Positions 1 through 7,976 of a stretch of 64,000 bases of DNA are shown here, piece after piece. The stretch covers positions 1,302,001-1,366,000 of the forward strand of contig NZ_CP120677.1 in the NCBI RefSeq assembly GCF_029537395.1. Direction: 5' to 3'. Under the pieces are notes generated by a model that worked only from the letters and a program-made list of their open reading frames with translations, was not told the origin of the DNA and did not search any database. Source of the stretch: Tissierella sp. Yu-01 (GTDB taxonomy: Bacteria > Bacillota > Clostridia > Tissierellales > Tissierellaceae). Position 1 is the stretch's first letter. The number at the start of each line of letters is the position of its first letter. A program made the position numbers and the translations under genes.

Positions 1-1008
1 CACTATTTTCTTTGCTGCGCTTTCATCTGTTACTATGGTAATATCTTTCCTTACTGAGGATATTGCTATAATTGCTTCAGCTTTTTCGGCACCACCTGCA
101 ACCCCTATAACATGCTTTGTGCTTTTGAATTTTTCAATTGATATTCCTATAGTTTCATACTCCCAAATTTCTTCTCCAGTTAGATTGAAATAATGTCCAA
201 AAGCTTCTGCTACAGCACCTAATTCTAATATGCTTTCTATTCTGTCTATTGGTAATTTTCTTCTGTAAGCCATTGTATCAGCTCTTCCGATTCCAAATAC
301 CAATATATTTATATTATTTATTAACTCAATAGCTTCCTTGACTTCATCATTTTTTATGATGACTTCTAAGGCTTCTTTACCAAGAGAATCTGGGACATTT
401 AGCAGTTTATAATTACCGCCTAGTTTTTTTCCTATTTTAGCTGCAATGGCATTTGCCTGTGTTTCCAACTCACTGCCTAATCCACCTCTTGCAGGTATTA
501 CCATAACATCATCAGAATTATCTAGTTGCGGCATCTGCTCTGCAACGTTTGCCATGGTGTTGCCACCAGTTATTCCAATAATATCATGAGGTTGGATAAG
601 CTTTTTAATGTTACTAGATGTAATTTTACCCATTTCCTTTAGAATTAACTCATCCTCTGAAGAATTTCCAGGCACAATTATTATCCTTTTAACTCCAAGT
701 ATAGCTTCTAAGTTCTTCTGTAAATCTACAATACCTTTAAGACCCTTATACAATTCATGAAGCTCATCTATTAGTTGCTTACCTTTTTTTGTTACATTCA
801 TCCCTTTTAAGTCTATATCTAATAGTTCTAGTTCCTTTAGAAAATTAACTTCATTTCGTATAATTCTCTCTCCAACATTAAGCTCTGTAGCTAAAGCTCT
901 CCTACCTATGGGTTGATGATAGTAAATTGTTCTCAATATTAAATATCTTTTTTCTACTATTTCAGTAATTTCTGGAACAATGAGTTTTATCGATTCTAAT
1001 AACTCTAT
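1..1008 (-). CDS. cggR: CggR-type central glycolytic genes repressor, 3' end cut by window edge
   Basis: SorC/DeoR-family repressor of the gapA-pgk-tpi glycolytic operon; in Bacillus the effector is fructose-1,6-bisphosphate. About 336 residues are visible and the family is about 340, so only the last few are missing. The N-terminal winged helix holds the CggR signature PIGRRALATELNVGERIIR near residues 36-54; the rest is the sugar-phosphate-binding domain (GITGGNTMA, GGLGSELE). No ATG, GTG or TTG fits the N-terminus: a perfect GGAGGTGA site lies 4 bases before ATA (positions 1006-1008), which aligns with the usual N-terminus, so ATA is taken as the start. The next candidate, TTG at codon 25, has no ribosome site. 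Promoter and operator lie just upstream, and rpoN sits upstream as in many Firmicutes. gapA presumably follows beyond the edge. Confidence 0.9.
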   Translation of the reverse strand, partial: MELLESIKLIVPEITEIVEKRYLILRTIYYHQPIGRRALATELNVGERIIRNEVNFLKELELLDIDLKGMNVTKKGKQLIDELHELYKGLKGIVDLQKNLEAILGVKRIIIVPGNSSEDELILKEMGKITSSNIKKLIQPHDIIGITGGNTMANVAEQMPQLDNSDDVMVIPARGGLGSELETQANAIAAKIGKKLGGNYKLLNVPDSLGKEALEVIIKNDEVKEAIELINNINILVFGIGRADTMAYRRKLPIDRIESILELGAVAEAFGHYFNLTGEEIWEYETIGISIEKFKSTKHVIGVAGGAEKAEAIIAISSVRKDITIVTDESAAKKIV

Positions 1009-1026
1009 ACTGTCACCTCCATTTAT

Positions 1027-1063
1027 GGACTTTTTGTGTCCCGCGTGGTATTTTTATGTCCCA
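1027..1063 (-). promoter_or_regulatory. CggR operator (two direct repeats)
   Basis: On the minus strand two GGGACA half-elements start exactly 20 bases apart (TGGGACATAAAA, then CGGGACACAAAA followed by AGTCC). This matches the arrangement and spacing of the Bacillus subtilis CggR operator, CGGGAC-N6-TGTC repeated. It lies between the promoter and the start of cggR, as in B. subtilis, where bound repressor blocks elongation, so autoregulation is likely. Confidence 0.8.
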
Positions 1064-1100
1064 CTGTGAGTAAAAAAATAACACCTTCATCCTCAACCTA

Positions 1101-1129
1101 ATTATACCTCATGTAATATGTTAAATCAA
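1101..1129 (-). promoter_or_regulatory. Sigma-A promoter of cggR
   Basis: TTGATT (-35, 1124-1129) and TATAAT (-10, 1101-1106) are separated by 17 bases on the minus strand. They lie about 95 bases before the cggR start and upstream of the CggR operator. Confidence 0.7.
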
Positions 1130-1170
1130 CCATATTCTAGAATTTATTTTAAATTTTTATCCATAAAGAT

Positions 1171-1211
1171 AACTCATATTAGTTTGAGGTAATCCTCAAG
1201 TAATATGAGTT
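1171..1211 (-). terminator. Hairpin after rpoN
   Basis: Nested inverted repeat directly after the rpoN stop: outer arms AACTCATATTA and TAATATGAGTT, inner arms TTGAGG and CCTCAA with a TAAT loop. The following minus-strand sequence is AT-rich but has no clean U-run, so termination efficiency is uncertain. Confidence 0.55.
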
Positions 1212-2591
1212 CTATATTCTCTTTCTTAGGTTAGAAGCAGGTATATTTAATTCTTCCCTGTATTTAGCAACAGTTCTTCTTGAAATATTTGTTCCTTTAT
1301 CCTTTAAAATATTTGATATTTGTTGATCGCTTAATGGTTTCTTAACATTTTCTTTATCAATGATATCTTTTATCATGACTTTTACACTTGTAGATGAAAC
1401 ATCTCCTTGAGCACTACTTAGCCCTGCTGTAAAAAAGTATTTAAGCTCAAATAACCCCCTAGGGGTTTGTACATATTTACCATTTGTAGCTCTAGAAATG
1501 GTTGATTCATGCATTTGGATATCCTCTGCTATATCCTTTAAGGTAAGAGGTACCAGAGCCTTTTCTCCTACTTTAAAGAAATCATATTGGAATTTTAATA
1601 TGGATTCTACTACCTTGTATATAGTCTGTCTTCGTTGCTCAATGCTTTTTATAATCCACATTGCAGAATTAAACTTATCTTGTAAATAATCAGTCGCTTT
1701 AACATCTCCGCCGTCTTTTAACATGTTCTTATAAAAATTATTAATCTTCAATCTTGGTCCTGTAATATCATTTATTATAATTATATATTCATCATCTACT
1801 AACTGAATAGTAGCATCTGGAATTATATATTTAATATCTGAATTACTTTTAAACATTCTACCCGGCTTAGGTTCAAGGGTTTTTATAAAATCGCAAATAT
1901 CTTGTACTATTATTGGACTTAGATCGTTTTCTTTGGCTATTTTAATCAGTCTATTGTTAGCAATATCCTCCAAATGATTTGTTATTAGTTTTTTTATAAC
2001 ATCATCAGTACTTTCTTCTAGTTGTAATAATAAACATTCCTTTAAACTTCTAGCTCCTACTCCAGTAGGCTCAAATGTCTGAACAATATTTAACACATCT
2101 TCAACTTTTTGTTCACTTACTTTGGTCAACTTAGCAATTTCTTCTGTAGGTATAATCAGGTATCCATTATCATCTATATTATTGATTAAGTATTCAGCAA
2201 TTTTAAAATCTAGTTCGGCAATTTTAAGTAGACTAAGCTGAGACATTAAATGTTCTCTTAAAGTTGGATCATAGCTTATATAAGCTTCTATATTGTGTTC
2301 CTTTTCATTTCTATCTATCTGTTGTTTATAACTAATATCATCATATTTTTCAATAAATTCTTTCCAATCTATCTCTGGCTCTTTTGTATCTATGGTTAGG
2401 CTCTCTAAATCCCCTGCAGGTGGATTTTCCATCTCCAACATAGGATTTTCTTGCAATTCCATTGACAGATATTCATTTAGCTCTAGGCTATTATATTGGA
2501 GCAATTGAATAGCTTGCCTTAATTCTGGGGTCATTATTAATTTTTGGGTTTGTTCTAAGTTAAGATTATAACTAAGCTTCAATTGACTCAC
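1212..2591 (-). CDS. rpoN: RNA polymerase sigma-54 factor RpoN
   Basis: Sigma factor for -24/-12 promoters that need AAA+ activators. The 459 residues are the usual size. Region I (residues 4-50) is Leu/Gln-rich with the activator-contacting segment LEQTQKLIMTPELRQAIQLL; an acidic linker, the core-binding domain and a helix-turn-helix (HESTISRATNGKYV) follow. The RpoN box near residues 438-448 reads RRTVAKYREEL, close to the canonical ARRTVAKYRE. The start has a GAGGAGGGTGAG site. The gene sits upstream of cggR in the same direction, separated by the hairpin at 1171-1211 and a cggR promoter. No activator gene lies in the window, so its regulon cannot be read from here. Confidence 0.96.
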   Translation of the reverse strand: MSQLKLSYNLNLEQTQKLIMTPELRQAIQLLQYNSLELNEYLSMELQENPMLEMENPPAGDLESLTIDTKEPEIDWKEFIEKYDDISYKQQIDRNEKEHNIEAYISYDPTLREHLMSQLSLLKIAELDFKIAEYLINNIDDNGYLIIPTEEIAKLTKVSEQKVEDVLNIVQTFEPTGVGARSLKECLLLQLEESTDDVIKKLITNHLEDIANNRLIKIAKENDLSPIIVQDICDFIKTLEPKPGRMFKSNSDIKYIIPDATIQLVDDEYIIIINDITGPRLKINNFYKNMLKDGGDVKATDYLQDKFNSAMWIIKSIEQRRQTIYKVVESILKFQYDFFKVGEKALVPLTLKDIAEDIQMHESTISRATNGKYVQTPRGLFELKYFFTAGLSSAQGDVSSTSVKVMIKDIIDKENVKKPLSDQQISNILKDKGTNISRRTVAKYREELNIPASNLRKRI

Positions 2592-2628
2592 CCTCCTCTA
2601 CGTTAATTATAGCAGAAAAGAAATCAAT

Positions 2629-2668
2629 TCACAATTCGTACCCTTCCAATTAAATGTATCAAAATCTG
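2629..2668 (+). repeat. Dispersed intergenic repeat, TACCCTYCCAAT family, copy 1
   Basis: Shares the pattern CACAATTCnTACCCTyCCAATnAAATrTAT with a second copy at 38225-38265. Both copies lie shortly before a repeat of the CHPERSEGS type. Non-coding; function unknown. Confidence 0.55.
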
Positions 2669-2680
2669 TAAAATAAAACT

Positions 2681-2721
2681 AACCCGAGATTCTTCGCTAC
2701 GCTCACGAAGAATCTCGGGTT
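2681..2721 (-). terminator. Terminator of the nucleoside transporter operon, built from a dispersed repeat
   Basis: Perfect 16-base inverted repeat (arms 2681-2696 and 2706-2721) with a 9-base loop, 28 bases after the stop of the last transporter gene and near the start of rpoN. The loop and inner stem read GAGCGTAGCGAAGAATCTC on the minus strand, the core of a widespread dispersed repeat also found at 59482-59512. It lacks a strong U-run, so termination is likely rather than certain. Confidence 0.6.
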
Positions 2722-2749
2722 TAAATTCTAAGCAAAATTTATTGTATAT

Positions 2750-3715
2750 CTATCTTAACGACTTATCGTATGGTATACCTTCAGCTTTAGGTGCTCTTGA
2801 TTTCTTAGATGTGAATGCAAGTACAACCATTGTAGCAATATAAGGCATCATCTTATAGTATGTTTGATTAATACCTAGATTGTATAAGAATGGTATCAAG
2901 GCAACCGAATAAGCCAAGGTTCTTAGAAATGCGAAGAACATGGCGGCAAAAAATATCTTTCCAGGCCTCCACTGACCAAAGATCATTACAGCTAATGCCA
3001 AGAAACCAAATCCTGCAACCCCTGTATGACCATTTACATTACCATCCATTACACCTACAGAGTAAAAGAATCCTCCGATTCCACCAAGAATACCTGAAAT
3101 ACTAGTTCCTAAATACCTCATTGTATATACATTGATACCTACAGAATCTGCTGCATGAGGATGTTCACCACAAGCACGAAGTCTTAAACCAAATCTAGTT
3201 TTATAGAAAACTATTGTAGCTATAATAAGGAATATTACACCTATTATTACCGTTAGATATGTCCTTTGGAAGAACATCTCACCTAAAACTGGTATATCCC
3301 CTAAAACTGGTATCTTTCGAATATAAAAATTTACATTTGTTGTTATACCATCACTATTAAAAAACATTTTTGAAAACAATAGAATTGCTGCTGGAATTAA
3401 CATATTTAAAGATGTACCAGAAATTGTCTGATTAGCTTTCATGGTAACCGCTGCAAAGGATAATAATAGTGAGTATATTAATCCAGCAACTGCAGCCACC
3501 AGCATTCCTATTAGTAATATTGTTTGAGGATTCATGCCTGAATCCTGTGCAAAATACACAAATAAGGCACCAAAGAATGCGCCAAATAGCATAATACCTT
3601 CAAGTGCTAAGTTAATTATTCCACCAACTTCACTGAACATACCACCTAATGCTACAAGAAGCAGTGGAATAGCTACAGGAAGCATATTTTGAATTAAATA
3701 AAATATAATATCCAT
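2750..3715 (-). CDS. nupQ: ABC nucleoside transporter permease (NupQ/YufQ-like)
   Basis: Inner-membrane permease of the branched-chain-amino-acid/ribose superfamily (BPD_transp_2), second permease of a BMP-type purine-nucleoside importer. The 321 residues are mostly hydrophobic, with about eight to ten membrane segments and the family signature GEHPHAADSVGINVYTMRYLG in the cytoplasmic ATPase-contacting loop near residue 180. Its ATG overlaps the stop of the preceding permease by one base (TAATG), so the two are translationally coupled. Substrate is inferred from the family; deoxynucleosides or simple sugars cannot be excluded. Confidence 0.88.
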   Translation of the reverse strand: MDIIFYLIQNMLPVAIPLLLVALGGMFSEVGGIINLALEGIMLFGAFFGALFVYFAQDSGMNPQTILLIGMLVAAVAGLIYSLLLSFAAVTMKANQTISGTSLNMLIPAAILLFSKMFFNSDGITTNVNFYIRKIPVLGDIPVLGEMFFQRTYLTVIIGVIFLIIATIVFYKTRFGLRLRACGEHPHAADSVGINVYTMRYLGTSISGILGGIGGFFYSVGVMDGNVNGHTGVAGFGFLALAVMIFGQWRPGKIFFAAMFFAFLRTLAYSVALIPFLYNLGINQTYYKMMPYIATMVVLAFTSKKSRAPKAEGIPYDKSLR

Positions 3716-4941
3716 TATTCTGCCTCCTTTGTATTATTATCAGGGTTCTCATCATCAGTAATTTGATGAGGCTCACTATGCTCTATAGGACTAACAACAT
3801 CATCTACAATAGCTATATCTTCTTCACTATGGGTAATATGTCTCTTGATAAATCTAGCAAGTGCTGAATTCATAATCATAGCAAATGCTGAGAAGTATAT
3901 GATTACTGCAATTACAACGTCGATTATTTCTGGCTTATATCCTACAAGGCTTGCTAGGGTTCCTCCACGTTGTATATGTGATATGAAAATAGCTGCAAAT
4001 ATAGTTCCTATAGGGTGTGAATTCCCTAGTAGAGCTACGGCTATACCATTGAAGCCTACTTGTGAAATTATATTTATTGGTTCATATGTCATACTACTTC
4101 CGGCAATTGCAGATGGTGCAAGTATTGCAAATGCTCCACCAAGTCCTGAAAGAGCTCCTGCTATTACCATGGTAATAATGATATTTGTCTTACCCTTCAT
4201 GCCTGCGTATTCACTTGCATGCTTGTTGAATCCAGTCGCCTTTAATTCATAACCAAATGTAGTCTTTTGAAGTACAATATACAGAATAATACCTATTATA
4301 ATTGCAAATATTATACCTAAATTTACATTTGAACCTGATATTCCCAGAGAAGGAATCTGCACTTCAGCTGGTAAATAACGTGTTCTGGTTTTTATTGGTT
4401 CATACATAATAGCATTACTCTGTACAATCATATCAACAAGGTACATCCCAATATAGTTAAACATTATAGAGGTGATTACTTCATTTACGTTTAATAAAGC
4501 TTTGAAAATCCCAGGGATAAAGCCCCAAATCATTCCGCCTATCATTCCTGCCAGTATAGCTACAATCCAATGAATATTACTAGGTAAATCCATCATAAAT
4601 CCAACATAAAGGGCAAAGAACATACCCATTGTGTACTGACCTGAAGCCCCTATGTTAAACAAACCCATTTTAAACGCGAAACCAACGGAAAGTCCTGTCA
4701 TAATAATTGGTGTTGCAAAGTAAAAGACGTCACCAATTCGCTTTAATCCTCCCAATAATACATATCTGAAACCTGCAGACGCACTACTTGGTATTGCAGC
4801 GAACATAACAATAAAACCGAATATTAAGCCAAGAACAATAGCCATAAGCGCAGATGTGAATGAAGCAAACCCAATATTTTTAGCAAATTCTACAATATTA
4901 AATTTATTTTTAGATGATGTTCTATTTCTATCCTGCATCAT
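3715..4941 (-). CDS. nupP: ABC nucleoside transporter permease (NupP/YufP-like)
   Basis: First permease of the nucleoside importer, 408 residues. A cytoplasmic N-terminus of about 25 residues is followed by membrane helices with the phrases MGLFNIGASGQYTMG (near residue 90) and ATGFNKHASEYAGM (coupling loop near 235), both typical of the YufP group. The acidic hydrophilic tail from about residue 370 (SEEDIAIVDDVV onward) is longer than in many relatives. An AAAGGAG site precedes ATGATG; the start overlaps the end of the ATPase gene by 14 bases. Confidence 0.88.
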   Translation of the reverse strand: MMQDRNRTSSKNKFNIVEFAKNIGFASFTSALMAIVLGLIFGFIVMFAAIPSSASAGFRYVLLGGLKRIGDVFYFATPIIMTGLSVGFAFKMGLFNIGASGQYTMGMFFALYVGFMMDLPSNIHWIVAILAGMIGGMIWGFIPGIFKALLNVNEVITSIMFNYIGMYLVDMIVQSNAIMYEPIKTRTRYLPAEVQIPSLGISGSNVNLGIIFAIIIGIILYIVLQKTTFGYELKATGFNKHASEYAGMKGKTNIIITMVIAGALSGLGGAFAILAPSAIAGSSMTYEPINIISQVGFNGIAVALLGNSHPIGTIFAAIFISHIQRGGTLASLVGYKPEIIDVVIAVIIYFSAFAMIMNSALARFIKRHITHSEEDIAIVDDVVSPIEHSEPHQITDDENPDNNTKEAE

Positions 4942-6475
4942 TAATCTCCTTTACGCTATCTCTTTTTGCTCCTGACATATAAAGTCCAAGTTCTTGTACA
5001 GTAGTTTTCTTTGGATCAAGTTCTCCTACAATTTCACCTTCATACATTACCAAAATACGATCACTTACATTCATCACTTCATCAAGCTCCAATGAAACTA
5101 AAAATACTGCTTTACCAGCATCACGTCTAGCAACTAATTGCTTATGAATATATTCAATAGCCCCTACATCCAATCCTCTTGTTGGCTGTACAGCTACTAG
5201 TAGTTCATGGTCTTTATCTATTTCTCTAGCTATAATAGCTTTTTGTTGATTACCACCTGACATGCTTCGTGCTATGGAAATAGGACCCTGTCCGCTTCTT
5301 ATATCAAATCTTTCTATTAGTTCTTCAGCATATTCTCTTACTGCATCAAATTTTATAAAACCATTTTTTTGAAAATCACTTTGCCAGTATCTTTGAAGAA
5401 CCAAATTTTCTTCTAGCTTATAATCTAAAACAAGACCATGTTTATGTCTGTCTTCTGGTATATGGCTCATTCCAGATATTGAACGTTGCCTAATTGATGC
5501 TTTCGTAATATCCTTTCCACACAAGCTAATGCTTCCTGAACTTATTTTATCTAATCCTGTTAAAGCTTGAACAAACTCAGTTTGTCCATTACCATCAATA
5601 CCAGCTAAACATACTATTTCACCGGCTTTAACATCAAAGGAAACATTCTTTACTACATCTTTCTTATTTGTACCAGATAAAACCGTCACATTTCTTACAG
5701 ATAAAATAACATCACCAGGTTTTGACTCTTTCTTTTCAACCTTGAAAGTTATGTCCCTTCCAACCATCATCTTTGATAGTTCTTCCTTGGTTGTGTCCTT
5801 AATATCTACAGTTCCAATGTATTTACCTTTTCTCAGTACTGTACATCTATCAGCAACATCCATTATTTCGTTAAGTTTATGAGTAATAAATAGAATTGAT
5901 TTACCCTCATCGGCAAATCCTTTCATTATCTGCAATAATTCCTTAATCTCCTGCGGTGTTAATACAGCAGTAGGTTCATCAAAAATCAGTATTTCATTAT
6001 CCCTATAGAGCATTTTTAATATTTCAACTCTTTGTTGCATCCCTACCGTTATGTCTTCAATTAAGGCATCAGGATCAACTCTAAGACCATATTTCTCAGA
6101 AATATCTATAACTTTATCTTTAGCGTCCTTCTTTTTTAAGAAGCCCAAAGTATTAGGTTCAACACCAAGCATGATGTTTTCAAGCACAGTAAAGTTCTCC
6201 ACCAATTTAAAGTGTTGATGGACCATACCAATCCCCAGAGCATTTGCATCATTAGGGTTATTGATTTTCACAACTTGCCCATCTTTTTTTATCTCACCTT
6301 CTTCAGCCTGATAAAGACCAAAGAGTACACTCATCAGTGTGGATTTTCCTGCACCGTTTTCACCTAATAGTGCATGTATTTCTCCCCTCTTTAAACGAAG
6401 GGTTATATTATCGTTAGCAATAATGCCTGGGAATTTTTTTGTAATATTGTTCATTTCAATAATATAATTTTCCAC
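4928..6475 (-). CDS. nupO: ABC nucleoside transporter ATP-binding protein (NupO/YufO-like)
   Basis: Duplicated ATPase energising the nucleoside importer. At 515 residues it carries two nucleotide-binding domains. The first has Walker A GENGAGKSTL (near 38-47) and Walker B ILIFDEPTAVL (near 160). In the second, degenerate half the P-loop is replaced by AGIDGNGQTEF and the signature by SMSGGNQQK, as is normal for RbsA-like ATPases. The start is GTG with a GAGG site 5 bases away. The gene lies first in a coupled nupO-nupP-nupQ block, separated from the binding-protein gene by a hairpin that probably lowers its expression relative to the lipoprotein. Confidence 0.9.
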   Translation of the reverse strand: MENYIIEMNNITKKFPGIIANDNITLRLKRGEIHALLGENGAGKSTLMSVLFGLYQAEEGEIKKDGQVVKINNPNDANALGIGMVHQHFKLVENFTVLENIMLGVEPNTLGFLKKKDAKDKVIDISEKYGLRVDPDALIEDITVGMQQRVEILKMLYRDNEILIFDEPTAVLTPQEIKELLQIMKGFADEGKSILFITHKLNEIMDVADRCTVLRKGKYIGTVDIKDTTKEELSKMMVGRDITFKVEKKESKPGDVILSVRNVTVLSGTNKKDVVKNVSFDVKAGEIVCLAGIDGNGQTEFVQALTGLDKISSGSISLCGKDITKASIRQRSISGMSHIPEDRHKHGLVLDYKLEENLVLQRYWQSDFQKNGFIKFDAVREYAEELIERFDIRSGQGPISIARSMSGGNQQKAIIAREIDKDHELLVAVQPTRGLDVGAIEYIHKQLVARRDAGKAVFLVSLELDEVMNVSDRILVMYEGEIVGELDPKKTTVQELGLYMSGAKRDSVKEINDAG

Positions 6476-6553
6476 ATTAACCTCTTCTTATCTAATTTAT
6501 TTTTACTTCTAAACAACACCATTGGATATTTCAGGTGATCTTCTATATGAAAA

Positions 6554-6578
6554 ATGGAGGAAATTGGTTTTCCTCCAT
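6554..6578 (-). terminator. Intra-operon attenuating hairpin
   Basis: Perfect 10-base stem ATGGAGGAAA/TTTCCTCCAT with a 5-base loop and then TTTT on the minus strand, between the lipoprotein gene and nupO. A partial terminator here would keep the binding protein in excess over the membrane parts, a common arrangement. Confidence 0.7.
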
Positions 6579-6636
6579 TATCAAACTTTACTTGCATAAG
6601 GCTTTAACCAATATGGCAGGTAATTTTAAATTTATA

Positions 6637-7845
6637 TTATCTAGTTGTTACTTTAACCTTTACAAGGCCTAATGAATTAGTAAGTTCTTCAGCTGTTGCA
6701 TAACCTGTAGCATCAGCAACTTCTATAGTACGTTGTGGCTCTACAGAACCATCCACAAGCTTAGCATATATTTCTTCATATTGATCCATTGTGAATTGTT
6801 CGAATCTATCAAATGCATCAGCATTTTCGTCACCTATAACAGTTGTTGGTAAACCAACACCGTCGTTTGCAGCGTTGAAATATGTTGTCTTTCCGCCAAA
6901 TGTATCCCAACTATCTGTCTTATAGATTGATTCTAAAACAGCTACAACAGATGCTGCTAGACCTTTTGTTGCTGAAGTCATAACAGTTTCACTATCATAT
7001 CTTTGGTCTACGTCAACGCCAATAACTTTTGCATCTGCTTCGCTAGCTGCAGACATAACACTCTTACCAACAGCGCCACCACATGCAAATATTACTTCTG
7101 TTCCTTCTTGGAACATAGTTCTTGCAGTAGCTTTGTTAGTGTCATTTTCTTCAAAGTTTCCAGTGTAATGATATGTTGCTTCTATTGAGCCATCAGCAAG
7201 GCCTAGTTCTTCAGCTGCATCTTCTGCACCTTGTAAGTAACCATAACCAAATGCCTGTACTGCAGGTACTGCCATACCACCCATGAATCCTAACTTAGTC
7301 ATACCATCCATAACTGCAGCATAACCAGCAAGGTATCCTGATTGTTCTTCAGAGTATAGTATACTTGCAACATTTTCCTTTGTTTCAAATGTAGCATAGT
7401 CTGCTGTATGTGGAGTACCATCTAGAAGTATGAACTTAACATCTGGATATCTAGTTTGAGCTTCATAAATTGGAACTTCAAATAAGAATCCTGGAGTAAC
7501 TACTACTTTTGCTCCAGCTGTTACAGCTAAATCAATTGCTGCTAAATAACCAGCATCTGAAGCCTCTTCAGGTTTAATGTATTGGTGTGAGATACCTTCT
7601 GCCTCAGCAAACGCTACCACACCTTCCCATGATCCTTGGTTAAATGACTTGTCATCGATATTACCTTTGTCAGTAATAAGTGCGATTTCAAATCCATCTG
7701 AAGCACTGCCTCCTCCATTTTCAGCTGGTGCATTTCCTCCGTTTTCTGCTGGAGCATTTCCTCCGTTTTCTGCTGGAGCACTACAACCTACTAAACTCAT
7801 AGCTACCATAGCAATAGCTAAAGTCAATGCTAGAATTTTTTTCAT
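6637..7845 (-). CDS. BMP-family nucleoside-binding lipoprotein
   Basis: Extracellular substrate-binding lipoprotein (Bmp, PF02608) delivering purine nucleosides to the NupOPQ-type transporter. 402 residues: signal peptide with lipobox LVGC (Cys near residue 21), a low-complexity linker of three AENGGNAP-like units, then the periplasmic-binding fold with DKGNIDDKSFNQGSW (near 60) and GFMGGMAVPAVQAFGYGY. Site AGGGGGTC lies 8 bases before the ATG. It has its own sigma-A promoter (7891-7919) and leads the transporter operon. The linker is encoded by near-perfect 24-base DNA repeats, so linker length may vary between strains. Confidence 0.92.
   Translation of the reverse strand: MKKILALTLAIAMVAMSLVGCSAPAENGGNAPAENGGNAPAENGGGSASDGFEIALITDKGNIDDKSFNQGSWEGVVAFAEAEGISHQYIKPEEASDAGYLAAIDLAVTAGAKVVVTPGFLFEVPIYEAQTRYPDVKFILLDGTPHTADYATFETKENVASILYSEEQSGYLAGYAAVMDGMTKLGFMGGMAVPAVQAFGYGYLQGAEDAAEELGLADGSIEATYHYTGNFEENDTNKATARTMFQEGTEVIFACGGAVGKSVMSAASEADAKVIGVDVDQRYDSETVMTSATKGLAASVVAVLESIYKTDSWDTFGGKTTYFNAANDGVGLPTTVIGDENADAFDRFEQFTMDQYEEIYAKLVDGSVEPQRTIEVADATGYATAEELTNSLGLVKVKVTTR
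7713..7783 (-). repeat. 24-base tandem repeats in the lipoprotein linker
   Basis: Three consecutive 24-base units encode NAPAENGG-like octapeptides between the lipid anchor and the binding domain; two are identical and the third differs at a few third positions. Slippage would change linker length in frame. Confidence 0.8.
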
Positions 7846-7890
7846 TTTTTTGACCCCCTATTAATTCATTTGACTAATGTCTATATGATA

Positions 7891-7919
7891 TTATACCCCT
7901 TTGCCAACAAAAATTCAAA
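7891..7919 (-). promoter_or_regulatory. Sigma-A promoter of the nucleoside transporter operon
   Basis: TTGAAT (7914-7919) and TATAAT (7891-7896) with a 17-base spacer on the minus strand, ending about 46 bases before the lipoprotein start. No riboswitch is visible between promoter and gene. Confidence 0.7.
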
Positions 7920-7976
7920 CATAATAAAGTCAATATTTCACATTTAATAGTTAACCTGCGTTAAAGATGAAAATTC

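Noticed and set aside
3845-4252. 135-codon plus-strand open frame opposite nupP
   Set aside because: It lies antisense within a clear permease gene, has no ribosome site, and its composition mirrors the membrane-protein codons.
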